A stretch of DNA of 64,000 nt, taken from NCBI GenBank assembly GCA_903891475.1, contig CAITEP010000012.1:62001-126000 (forward strand), read 5' to 3'. Each line of letters opens with the position of its first letter. Positions within the stretch are counted from its first letter, which is position 1. Below are positions 38,361 through 46,301 of this stretch, one piece after another. Source of the stretch: an uncultured Mucilaginibacter sp. Lineage in GTDB: Bacteria > Bacteroidota > Bacteroidia > Sphingobacteriales > Sphingobacteriaceae. The position numbers and the translations under genes were made by a program. The notes beneath the pieces were generated by a model. The model ran no database searches. It was not told the DNA's origin and saw only the letters and a program-made list of their open reading frames with translations.

Positions 38361-39254
38361 TCAAAAAATATTAGTCCATTCTTTATCTTCGTCACCTAAG
38401 TAATAAAAATTGGGGTCATTTAACAATAGTTCTAAAGTAACAATTGTTCCGGGAAAATCTATATCTAATTTAAAAAAGGTTGGGTTACCGTCTTTTATTT
38501 CAACAAAACCATCTCCAGAAACAAATTGTAACTTTCCCTTATTTAAATAAATCAGATTTTGAAGTAATTTTAACCCTAGACCCCCAGGAATATCTTGTGT
38601 TTTAGTGGTATTCCCATCTGCTAATGCCCACATAATTGCTTCGTTTCCAGTAAGATTTTTTCTTAAATAATTATTAACGTTTGCTTTTATTGAATTTCCT
38701 AAATCTGCAAATGTAATTAACGCCTTAGCTGGAACTTTTCTTAAATATACTTGACCGCAACAATAAACATATTCACAACCTCCATGAGTTACTGCATTCA
38801 AACAAACTTCAAAAATATTTCTAATGATTTCTTTTTGGGCTAATGGACTCATGTGGGGCATATCCTGTTTCCCAAATAATTGGTCTTTAAAAAAGTCTTT
38901 GGCATGACTCTCATCTTCAAGTTTAAATTTTCTGTAGGGAATACTATTATGGTAAATCACAGGAACATTAATATTTGAAACGAAATTTGTTAGAAATCCA
39001 TTCCTACCCATAGCCCCTCTAACCTTTCCTGATAAATTAATTATTTGAATGGTATTGTTCCTATCTTTTAATGATTGTAGTATGTTTCCAAGAACCGCAC
39101 AAAGGTTTCCATCAAAAAATGTACATTCTTGAAAATCAATTATTATATTTGCATTAAACTTTCCTAGGCTTTTTCCAGCTAAGTTTGATAAAAACTCATA
39201 CCCAAAAGTATCGCCAACAACTTTTTGCGGAACAAAAAATATCTCTATAAACAT
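38361..39254 (-). CDS. STAS-HATPase fusion protein (GHKL ATPase, anti-sigma-kinase-like)
   Basis: A 297-residue cytoplasmic protein. The N-terminal part (about residues 34-95, IIIDFQECTFFDGNLCAVL, then IIN LSGKVR) reads as a STAS-like fold. The C-terminal part is a GHKL ATPase: the N-box has Glu149 and Asn153 (FEVCLNAVTHG), the G1 box Asp184-Gly186, the G2 box GGLGL (224-228) and GT at 269-270. No histidine-kinase phosphoacceptor domain is present, so it resembles SpoIIAB/RsbW-type anti-sigma kinases. First gene of the cassette, starting about 125 bases downstream of the tRNA-Leu 3' end. Its function with the PIN nuclease is inferred only. Confidence 0.82.
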   Translation of the reverse strand: MFIEIFFVPQKVVGDTFGYEFLSNLAGKSLGKFNANIIIDFQECTFFDGNLCAVLGNILQSLKDRNNTIQIINLSGKVRGAMGRNGFLTNFVSNINVPVIYHNSIPYRKFKLEDESHAKDFFKDQLFGKQDMPHMSPLAQKEIIRNIFEVCLNAVTHGGCEYVYCCGQVYLRKVPAKALITFADLGNSIKANVNNYLRKNLTGNEAIMWALADGNTTKTQDIPGGLGLKLLQNLIYLNKGKLQFVSGDGFVEIKDGNPTFFKLDIDFPGTIVTLELLLNDPNFYYLGDEDKEWTNIF

Positions 39255-39340
39255 TTTAACTTGATACTTTTTGGTTTACGAAAATAATCAAATAATCTAT
39301 TTGTTTGTAAAATAGTGTATGTAATTCTGTATATAGTTAT

Positions 39341-39376
39341 AAAAAAAACCGCCTTATTTAGCCAATAAGACGGTTT
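39341..39376 (-). terminator. Terminator after tRNA-Leu
   Basis: On the minus strand AAACCG-T-CTTATT pairs with AATAAG-G-CGGTTT around a five-base loop, with one mismatch, and is followed by eight T residues. This is a strong intrinsic terminator just after the tRNA-Leu 3' end. It insulates the cassette genes from tRNA read-through. Confidence 0.8.
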
Positions 39377-39379
39377 CAA

Positions 39380-39396
39380 GTACCTGGGGCGGGAAT
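39380..39396. repeat. Attachment-site-like repeat, tRNA-proximal copy
   Basis: GTACCTGGGGCGGGAAT, the tRNA-Leu 3' terminus plus one base, is repeated with two mismatches at 37329-37345 in direct orientation. The cassette of HATPase, DUF4325 and PIN genes lies exactly between the two copies. Confidence 0.55.
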
Positions 39397-39465
39397 CGAA
39401 CCCGCACTCCTTTGACGGGAACAGGATTTTAAGTCCTGCGTGTCTACCAGTTCCACCACCCAGGC
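39381..39465 (-). tRNA. tRNA-Leu (anticodon TAA)
   Basis: The minus-strand sequence folds as an 85-base class II tRNA. The acceptor arm GCCTGGG pairs with CCCAGGT (one G-U). The anticodon stem CAGGA/TCCTG holds the loop CTTAAAA with anticodon TAA (39429-39431), a long variable arm follows, and the T-arm is GCGGG-TTCGATT-CCCGC. The discriminator is A, as required for leucine. CCA is not encoded. The same strand carries tRNA-Gly 70 bases upstream. Its 3' 16 bases are the part repeated at 37330-37345. Confidence 0.96.
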
Positions 39466-39508
39466 AGGTGATTTGCGCAAAAATTTTGCGGGGTAACCTT
39501 TTAAAAAT

Positions 39509-39534
39509 AAATCCCTTCTTGATGGAAGGGATTT
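39509..39534 (-). terminator. Terminator after tRNA-Gly
   Basis: AAATCCCTTC (39509-39518) pairs with GAAGGGATTT (39525-39534) around a six-base loop. On the minus strand the stem is followed by TTATTTTT. It starts two bases after the tRNA-Gly 3' end, so the two tRNAs are probably separate or only partly co-transcribed units. Confidence 0.75.
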
Positions 39535-39535
39535 G

Positions 39536-39608
<73 letters not shown>

Positions 39609-39713
39609 TTATTTAAGAACATTCACTAAAACAAAGCTTTTTATTTTTTCGCTTTAGCGGAGTGCAAATATAGACAGAAAACCCTATTCTGCAAATGTAA
39701 AATATTAATTTTT

Positions 39714-40193
39714 TTAATATTTATATAACTCATTGTTTTTCAAAACGTCGGCAATTAAATCTCCCTCAAAACCTCGGCTTAACGCGTATTGTTGCAGCTT
39801 ATATTTAAGTTTATAGGTATCCTTTTCGTTCAAAGTTTTAGCTTTTTTCGCTAAAACGGTATTGAGAGTATGCACATAGTCGTTGTATGGTATGGCTAGC
39901 AAAGCTTTTTTTATTAAACCATCGGGCACTCTTTTCAATTTAAGGCCTTGCTTTATTTTAATTTTGCCCCAAGCTTTTTGGTTAAACTTTCCGATTGCGT
40001 AAGCGTTGGCAAATCGCTCTTCGTTAATAAAACCCTCGGCAATTAAATCAACAATTATGTTTTCCACTGCTTCGGGCCATAAGCCCCATTCATACAATTT
40101 ATCCCTAACCTCCTGTTGCGAGCGTTCCTGATAAGCACAATAACGAGCAGCTTTTGTTAAAGCCACTTTAACATCAGTTATTTTTACGTCCAT
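39714..40193 (-). CDS. recX: Regulatory protein RecX
   Basis: Small helical protein that limits RecA filament formation. Family signatures are the N-terminal AARYCAYQERSQQEVRDKLYEW, read here as residues about 13-34, and the block GFINEERFANAYAIGKF followed by WGKIKIKQGLKLKRV. The arrangement is three tandem three-helix repeats. From the ATG at 40193 it has 159 residues; a TTG at 40202 is less likely. On its coding strand GAATTTTG, one mismatch from TAnnTTTG, ends six bases before that ATG, consistent with a leaderless transcript. It is not next to recA here. It is divergent from murF-alr, with 57 bases between start codons. Confidence 0.9.
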   Translation of the reverse strand: MDVKITDVKVALTKAARYCAYQERSQQEVRDKLYEWGLWPEAVENIIVDLIAEGFINEERFANAYAIGKFNQKAWGKIKIKQGLKLKRVPDGLIKKALLAIPYNDYVHTLNTVLAKKAKTLNEKDTYKLKYKLQQYALSRGFEGDLIADVLKNNELYKY

Positions 40194-40250
40194 TAAAATC
40201 AAAATTCGTTAAAATTCTTCTATTAGCAGAAATATAAGCAAATTCGTACC

Positions 40251-42713
40251 ATGCTAGGCGTTCCATATACCATTACTCAAATTAAAGAGCTGATTAAAGC
40301 CGAAGGGGAAATTGTTAAAGATGATGAAATAACAAGACTCTTGACCGATAGCCGTAAAATAAATAATGGTGCACATGGTCTGTTTTTCGCGCTTAACGGG
40401 CGGAGAAATGGTCATGAATTTATTGCCGAGGCTTATGCCGCTGGGGTTCGTAATTTTGTTGTCGACCAAAAACCGTCAGAAACCTTTGCTGACGCTAATT
40501 TTTTACTAGTTACCAATGTATTAGCTGCCTTGCAAAGTCTTGCTAACAGTCACCGCAGCAAATTCAAATTAGAGGTAATAGGCATTACCGGCAGTAATGG
40601 TAAAACAATTGTAAAGGAATGGCTATACCAATTATTAGCCGCCGATAAAAATATTGTACGTAACCCTAAAAGTTATAATTCGCAAATTGGTGTACCGCTA
40701 TCGGTTTGGGAGATAAACGAGAAAAACGACCTAGGGATTTTTGAGGCAGGAATTTCTACCACTAACGAAATGGCGAAACTAGCTGCCATTATTCAACCCT
40801 CCATAGGGATACTCACCCATATGGGTACCGCGCATGATGAAGGTTTTGTAAACCCCGAACAAAAAGTGCGCGAAAAACTACTACTTTTTAATAATTGCAG
40901 ATTATTAGTAATCCAACATAACCTATACGTTCAATATAAAAAAAACATCAACGCGAAACAATGCTTTACTTGGAGTACGGTAAATAAGGAAGCAGATTTA
41001 TTTGTATTTAACCGCACCGTAATTGCCGATAATTTTTATTTAAGAGCCATTTATAAAGAAGCCGAAATTGAATGCCTTGTTCCGTTTTTGGATGAAGCCT
41101 CGGTTGAAAATGCCATAGTTTGCTGGGCCACCTTACTAGCATTGGGATATAGTGCCAAGGAGGCTGATAAGCGCATAGAACACTTGACCGCTGTAAGCAT
41201 GCGCCTTGAGCTTAAAACCGGGATTAATGATTGCTCCATTATTGATGATTCGTACAATTCTGATGTGCAATCATTAGAAATAGCATTAAACTTTTTGATA
41301 CAGCAAAATCAATATAAAAAACGTTCGTTGATATTGTCGGATATTTACCAATCGGGCTTAACAGCTGATGTTTTATACAAGCAAGTTGCAGACCTAATTA
41401 GCGCGAAAAAAATTGACAAGTTTATTGGTGTTGGCGAAGATTTGGTAAAGCATCAAGAATACTTTGATTTGCCGGAAACCCATTTTTATACCAATACAAC
41501 CGAAATGCTGCAGCATTTAAACACTGTTGGCTTTAAGCAGGAAACCATTTTAATAAAAGGTTCGAGAAGTTTTGAGTTTGAACGGATAAGCAAGGCATTG
41601 GTTCAAAAAGCCCATGAAACGGTGATGGAAATCAACTTGAATGCCATGCTCAATAACCTAAACTTTTACCGTTCAAAATTAAAGTCAGGAGTAAAAGTAA
41701 TGGCAATGGTGAAAGCCTTCTCGTACGGTAGCGGTACTTTTGAATTGGCCAATATACTTCAATACCACAAGGTTGATTATTTGGCGGTGGCCTATATTGA
41801 CGAGGGTGTTTCCTTAAGAAATGCGGGCATTAAGTTACCCATCATGGTACTAAATCCTGAAGTTACCGCTTTTGAAAAATTAGCCGAATTTAAGCTAGAG
41901 CCTGTAATTTACAGCTTTGGATTATTGGATGATTACATAAAATTTGCCAAAGAGGCCAACATCCTCAATTACCCAATACACCTAAAAATTGATACCGGTA
42001 TGCACCGTTTAGGTTTTGAAGATTTTGAGATTGATATTTTATGCGATTTATTAGTAAGCAACCCTTACATAAAGGTACGGACTATATTTTCGCATTTGGT
42101 TGCGAGCGATTCGGCAAAACATGATGCCTTTACGGAACAACAAATTCAAAAATTTGAAAAAGCGATTGGCAAAATTGAAAAATCATTAGGCTATCAAGTT
42201 ATAAAACATATTTGTAATACATCGGGCATTATGCGTTGGCCAAACGCGCAGTACGATATGGTTCGGCTTGGTATAGGGTTATATGGCGTTGATGTTTCCA
42301 TGCCTGAAAATGAACATCATTTACAACCCATAGCCTGTTTAAAAACCAGTATCTCGCAGGTAAAAAAAATAAGACGGGGAGAAACAATCAGCTATAACCG
42401 TAGCGGCAGCTTAATGCAGGATGGTAAAATAGCAACGGTGCGCATTGGTTATGCCGATGGCTATTTAAGGGCTTTTGGCAATGGTATAGGTAAAATGCTT
42501 ATTAAGGGTAAATTAGTCCCCACAGTGGGTAATATTACCATGGATATGTGCATGTTGGATGTTAGCAATGTGGATGTATTAGAAGGCGATGAGGTGATAG
42601 TTTTTAACGACCAATTACGAATTGAAGATTTAGCGGCTCAAATTGGTACTATCCCTTATGAAATTTTAACAAATATATCGCAGAGGGTTAAAAGGGTTTA
42701 TTTTTATGAATAA
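40251..42713 (+). CDS. Bifunctional MurF-like ligase / alanine racemase
   Basis: One chain combining a UDP-MurNAc-tripeptide:D-Ala-D-Ala ligase-like half with alanine racemase, linking D-Ala production to peptidoglycan precursor synthesis. The Mur half (residues 1-455) has the P-loop GITGSNGKT (111-119), NPKSYNSQIGVPLSV and IDDSYNSDVQSLEIAL. The racemase half starts near Met459, with the PLP Lys488 in MVKAFSYGSG, MHRLGFE, and the GNITMDMCMLDVS block near the second active-site region. Total 820 residues. This fusion is well known in Bacteroidota. The racemase motif has Ser where most Alr have His (YGHG). Confidence 0.93.
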   Translation: MLGVPYTITQIKELIKAEGEIVKDDEITRLLTDSRKINNGAHGLFFALNGRRNGHEFIAEAYAAGVRNFVVDQKPSETFADANFLLVTNVLAALQSLANSHRSKFKLEVIGITGSNGKTIVKEWLYQLLAADKNIVRNPKSYNSQIGVPLSVWEINEKNDLGIFEAGISTTNEMAKLAAIIQPSIGILTHMGTAHDEGFVNPEQKVREKLLLFNNCRLLVIQHNLYVQYKKNINAKQCFTWSTVNKEADLFVFNRTVIADNFYLRAIYKEAEIECLVPFLDEASVENAIVCWATLLALGYSAKEADKRIEHLTAVSMRLELKTGINDCSIIDDSYNSDVQSLEIALNFLIQQNQYKKRSLILSDIYQSGLTADVLYKQVADLISAKKIDKFIGVGEDLVKHQEYFDLPETHFYTNTTEMLQHLNTVGFKQETILIKGSRSFEFERISKALVQKAHETVMEINLNAMLNNLNFYRSKLKSGVKVMAMVKAFSYGSGTFELANILQYHKVDYLAVAYIDEGVSLRNAGIKLPIMVLNPEVTAFEKLAEFKLEPVIYSFGLLDDYIKFAKEANILNYPIHLKIDTGMHRLGFEDFEIDILCDLLVSNPYIKVRTIFSHLVASDSAKHDAFTEQQIQKFEKAIGKIEKSLGYQVIKHICNTSGIMRWPNAQYDMVRLGIGLYGVDVSMPENEHHLQPIACLKTSISQVKKIRRGETISYNRSGSLMQDGKIATVRIGYADGYLRAFGNGIGKMLIKGKLVPTVGNITMDMCMLDVSNVDVLEGDEVIVFNDQLRIEDLAAQIGTIPYEILTNISQRVKRVYFYE

Positions 42714-42754
42714 GTGTTCATCATTCAATTTTCGCCAGTTTCAATTACCAAAAT

Positions 42755-43696
42755 CTAATTTGCTAACTTCTTTTTAAGTTCAAGATATAGGTTGCGAGAC
42801 CGTATATCAACTCCCTTTTTATCAAGGTGATACACATTATCAAACATGTATTCATCTCCAAAGGTAAATTCTTTTGGGTTACCTAAAACTTTTAGATGGT
42901 ACTTCTTAAACTCATTATCAACCTGGTTTATTTGATGAATACAATTTAAATAGGTTTTATATTGAAGTGAAGGAAAAGAAACATAACATACAGCCCCTTT
43001 TTTTTCCGCCGAATCAATAAAGCTCTTCAAAACATCCATAATTTGGTAGTTGAATTTTGAGCCAAACGAATTTCTTGGAACAAAAGGTCTGTTTTTTTGG
43101 TTATAATGACCAATTGCATCTCCATATTTATTAAAGGCACTACGTAAATAAACATTATTGTTATTATTCTTATCTCTTTCAACGTCTGTGTAATCCCTTA
43201 TTTGCAATTTTGTAAATAGCAAGTTAGGTACATATTTTGCCGAATAATAGAGCTGAATAGGTCGTAAATTCATAAAACCTATTGGGTTATTTACTGTTGA
43301 TGCAATAAAAATATTGTCGCCCAAGGTGCCATAACCAAAATCATCAAAATATTGATCGTATTCTTCGGCAATTACAATAATGTCACCTTTTTTTACATAT
43401 TTCAGTGTATTATCGAGCATAAAAACAATGCCTATTCCAAAATGTACTGCCGTGTTAACTGGGTTTAAATGGAGCGAATCAGCAAATATCTGGCTATTAA
43501 ATCCGAAGCATAAGTTTGAACCACCAATAAAAATTATTCTTGGACTTTTTGTAGTTTTAAGAAGTATATCCTTATCAATTTTAGCAAAAAGAAGTTGCTT
43601 CTTAAATCTAGGTGTATAAGGCATTATTAATAAAACAATAAAAAACAACGCGATTAGTGCGGTATATTGAGCTGTTTTAATTAAGAAAACTTTCAT
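42755..43696 (-). CDS. SGNH-like membrane-anchored protein paired with an MBOAT acyltransferase
   Basis: A 313-residue protein with one N-terminal hydrophobic segment (about residues 8-27) and an extracytoplasmic domain. FIGGSNLCFGFNS gives the SGNH block I serine, and DNVYHLDKKG near the C-terminus the Asp-His block. These are the marks of AlgJ/AlgX- or DltD-like partners that accept or transfer acyl groups. It starts six bases after the MBOAT gene's stop, in the same direction. By analogy, the MBOAT protein exports the acyl group and this protein places it on a surface polymer. The polymer is unknown. Confidence 0.75.
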   Translation of the reverse strand: MKVFLIKTAQYTALIALFFIVLLIMPYTPRFKKQLLFAKIDKDILLKTTKSPRIIFIGGSNLCFGFNSQIFADSLHLNPVNTAVHFGIGIVFMLDNTLKYVKKGDIIVIAEEYDQYFDDFGYGTLGDNIFIASTVNNPIGFMNLRPIQLYYSAKYVPNLLFTKLQIRDYTDVERDKNNNNNVYLRSAFNKYGDAIGHYNQKNRPFVPRNSFGSKFNYQIMDVLKSFIDSAEKKGAVCYVSFPSLQYKTYLNCIHQINQVDNEFKKYHLKVLGNPKEFTFGDEYMFDNVYHLDKKGVDIRSRNLYLELKKKLAN

Positions 43697-43702
43697 TTAA
43701 TC

Positions 43703-45139
43703 TTAAAATTGAAAATATATAAATGATTGTTTTGGCATCTTAGCCAAAAGGCTGAATATTAATATGGTAATTGCAGCATAAACAACAATTCGTATTAACC
43801 TTGGAAGCTTAGGGATTTTTAATATTCGTTCATCTTTTCTAAAGTACCAATCAGCAATTAGAACAATTAGTACATAAAAAACTATCCATCTGTAAATTAA
43901 AACTTCTTTTAAATTATTAAAATTGGTGAATATGCTTTTAATATAATCCAGCGCCGATGTCAGACTATGCATCCTGAAAAAAATCCAAGCAAAGGTTACA
44001 AAAGCAAATGTGCTCAGAATTTGTAAAAGCTCAGTCCAAGTAGGCAATTTACCATCGTTCGCGACAATTTCATTAACATGTTTTCTGTTTTTGTTAGATA
44101 TTAATAAGGGTAAAAAAGCCATGGCGTGAATACCACCCCATACCAAATAGTTCCAACTTGCACCATGCCAAAACCCACTTACCAAAAAAATTATAATTGT
44201 ATTCCTGATGGCTATTAACTTACCATTTTTTGAACCTCCGAGGGGTATATATAAATAATCTTTAAACCAGGATGAGAGTGAAATATGCCATCTTCTCCAA
44301 AACTCAGCGATATCTCTTGAAAAGTAAGGAAACCTAAAGTTGCTAAGCAATTCAAATCCGAATAATTTTCCCGTGCCTATAGCAATATCCGAATATCCAC
44401 TAAAATCACAATAAATTTGAAAGCTAAAACCAATAGCGGCTAAAATTAAGGTAAAGGAACTATGATGGGGGTAATGATCAAATATATCATCAACAATCAA
44501 AGCCAGGCTATCGGCAATTACCACTTTTTTAAACATCCCCCACAATATTAACCTGCATCCTTCTACCGCTTGTTGGTATTTGAAGATTCTTTTTGATTGT
44601 ACTTGTGGTAATAAATGGTTAGCCCTTTCAATTGGACCAGCTACCAATAAAGGGAAAAACGCCACAAAAACCGCATATTCAATAAAGTTACTTACCGGCT
44701 TTCTTATTCCTCTGTAAATATCAAAAACATACGACATTCCGTGAAAGGTGTAAAATGAAACCCCTACCGGCAAGGCAATATTTAAAAGTGATATATTTAA
44801 GTGTATACCAACCAATTCAAAAGTTCGTTGAAATTCAACCGCGAAAAAATCATAATATTTAAAAACAAAGAGGATGCTTAAATTATTTAGCACACTTAAA
44901 ATGAGGTATGTTTTGGATTTTCGTTTATTAATCGAGTTTACGCCGAAACCGTATAAAAAATCTAAAAAAATACAGGCAATTAATAGGATTAAAAATTTCC
45001 AGCTAAACCAACCATAAAAAAAACAACTGGCAACTAAAAGAAGTAAATTTTGAAGGGTAAGAGACTTATTAAAAAAAAACCAATAAAGGGTGAAAACAAC
45101 AGGAACAAATAGAAAAAATTCAAAGGAATTAAATAACAT
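43703..45139 (-). CDS. MBOAT family O-acyltransferase
   Basis: Polytopic membrane enzyme of the AlgI/PatA/DltB class that moves acetyl or other acyl groups across the membrane to modify an extracellular polymer. Of its 478 residues most are hydrophobic, with about ten to twelve helices. Diagnostic blocks are FWRRWHISLSSWFKDYLYIPLGGS and VSGFWHGASWNYLVWGG, which holds the catalytic His. YCDFSGYSDIAIGTG precedes them. The SGNH-type partner gene follows six bases downstream, an arrangement typical of such acylation systems. No polysaccharide synthase gene is adjacent. Confidence 0.92.
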   Translation of the reverse strand: MLFNSFEFFLFVPVVFTLYWFFFNKSLTLQNLLLLVASCFFYGWFSWKFLILLIACIFLDFLYGFGVNSINKRKSKTYLILSVLNNLSILFVFKYYDFFAVEFQRTFELVGIHLNISLLNIALPVGVSFYTFHGMSYVFDIYRGIRKPVSNFIEYAVFVAFFPLLVAGPIERANHLLPQVQSKRIFKYQQAVEGCRLILWGMFKKVVIADSLALIVDDIFDHYPHHSSFTLILAAIGFSFQIYCDFSGYSDIAIGTGKLFGFELLSNFRFPYFSRDIAEFWRRWHISLSSWFKDYLYIPLGGSKNGKLIAIRNTIIIFLVSGFWHGASWNYLVWGGIHAMAFLPLLISNKNRKHVNEIVANDGKLPTWTELLQILSTFAFVTFAWIFFRMHSLTSALDYIKSIFTNFNNLKEVLIYRWIVFYVLIVLIADWYFRKDERILKIPKLPRLIRIVVYAAITILIFSLLAKMPKQSFIYFQF

Positions 45140-45394
45140 TAAAATTTAAAAATTAGTGCTTAAAAATAATGATTACCTGTTTTTGAGGTTATTCACAAAA
45201 GTAATGTTTGAATTTTTAATAGCAACTATAAACCTAATTAATTTCTTGCGGTTAAGGTTATATGTAAAATAGGGGTAATAATGATTTGGATAGAAATTTA
45301 TTTATTATTGTTTATTCAAATTTCATTTTAGAAAAATCATTCTAGAATTTAAAAGACCAACATAAATACTGTTTTCAATAAAAGCTTGCATTAA

Positions 45395-46231
45395 ATGTTA
45401 AAAATTGACGCGCATCAACACTTTTGGAAATATAACCCGGTTAGGGATAGCTGGATTAATGATGATTTACAAATTCTTAGAAATGACTTTTTGCCCGAAG
45501 ACTTAAGTCCGATTTTAAGATCAGCGGGGTTTGATGGTTGTATCACAGTACAATCGGACCAATCGGAAGCGGAGAACGATTTTCAATTAATGAATGCTGA
45601 GGTAAATTCATTTATAAAGGGGGTAGTTGGATGGCTTGACTTACAAGCTGATAATTTGGACGAAAAACTGGCATATTATAGTCAATTTAAAAAATTTAAA
45701 GGAATCAGACATATATTACAGGGGGAAGCCCAGCGGGATTTTATGTTGAGACCAGCCTTTTTGAAAGGAATAAGTAAGCTAAAGCATTATAACCTAACCT
45801 ATGATATTTTAATTTACCCAGACCAGCTTACCTATACAAAAACTTTTGTCGCCAATTTTCCCGACCAGCCTTTTGTTATCAACCATTTGGCAAAACCGGA
45901 TATTAAAAATAAAGACATTGCCACGTGGAAAAACAACATGGAGCAGATGGCAAAATTTGAAAACGTTTATTGCAAACTATCGGGAATGGTAACCGAAGCA
46001 AATTGGAATAATTGGAAGCCGGATGATTTTACACCTTATTTAGATGTTGATGTGGAAGCCTTTGGAATTAATAGGTTAATGTTTGGCTCTGATTGGCCTG
46101 TATGTAATGTTGCTGGCAGGTATCAACAAGTGGTTGAAATTATAAGCGATTACTTTAAGTCCTTCACTCAAAACGAACAAAGTCAAATTTTTGGAGGTAA
46201 TGCAAACACCTTCTATCATATTAATGAGTAA
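45395..46231 (+). CDS. Amidohydrolase-family lactonase, L-fuconolactonase-like
   Basis: TIM-barrel metal-dependent hydrolase, probably opening a sugar lactone such as L-fucono-1,5-lactone. The N-terminal DAHQHFWKY carries the first metal ligands, DGCITVQ and GVVGWLDLQ are family blocks, INHLAKPD holds a later His, and LMFGSDWPVCN gives the terminal Asp. At 278 residues it has the normal size for COG3618 proteins. It leads a same-strand set with a UxaA-type dehydratase and a sugar porter, which supports sugar-acid catabolism. Fucose is the best guess; rhamnose or galactose pathways are alternatives. Confidence 0.85.
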   Translation: MLKIDAHQHFWKYNPVRDSWINDDLQILRNDFLPEDLSPILRSAGFDGCITVQSDQSEAENDFQLMNAEVNSFIKGVVGWLDLQADNLDEKLAYYSQFKKFKGIRHILQGEAQRDFMLRPAFLKGISKLKHYNLTYDILIYPDQLTYTKTFVANFPDQPFVINHLAKPDIKNKDIATWKNNMEQMAKFENVYCKLSGMVTEANWNNWKPDDFTPYLDVDVEAFGINRLMFGSDWPVCNVAGRYQQVVEIISDYFKSFTQNEQSQIFGGNANTFYHINE

Positions 46232-46301
46232 TGGTTTAATAATTCATTTACAAACCATCGTTTTTATATATTATTTGCCGTAATTAGTACCACTAAGTTA
46301 T

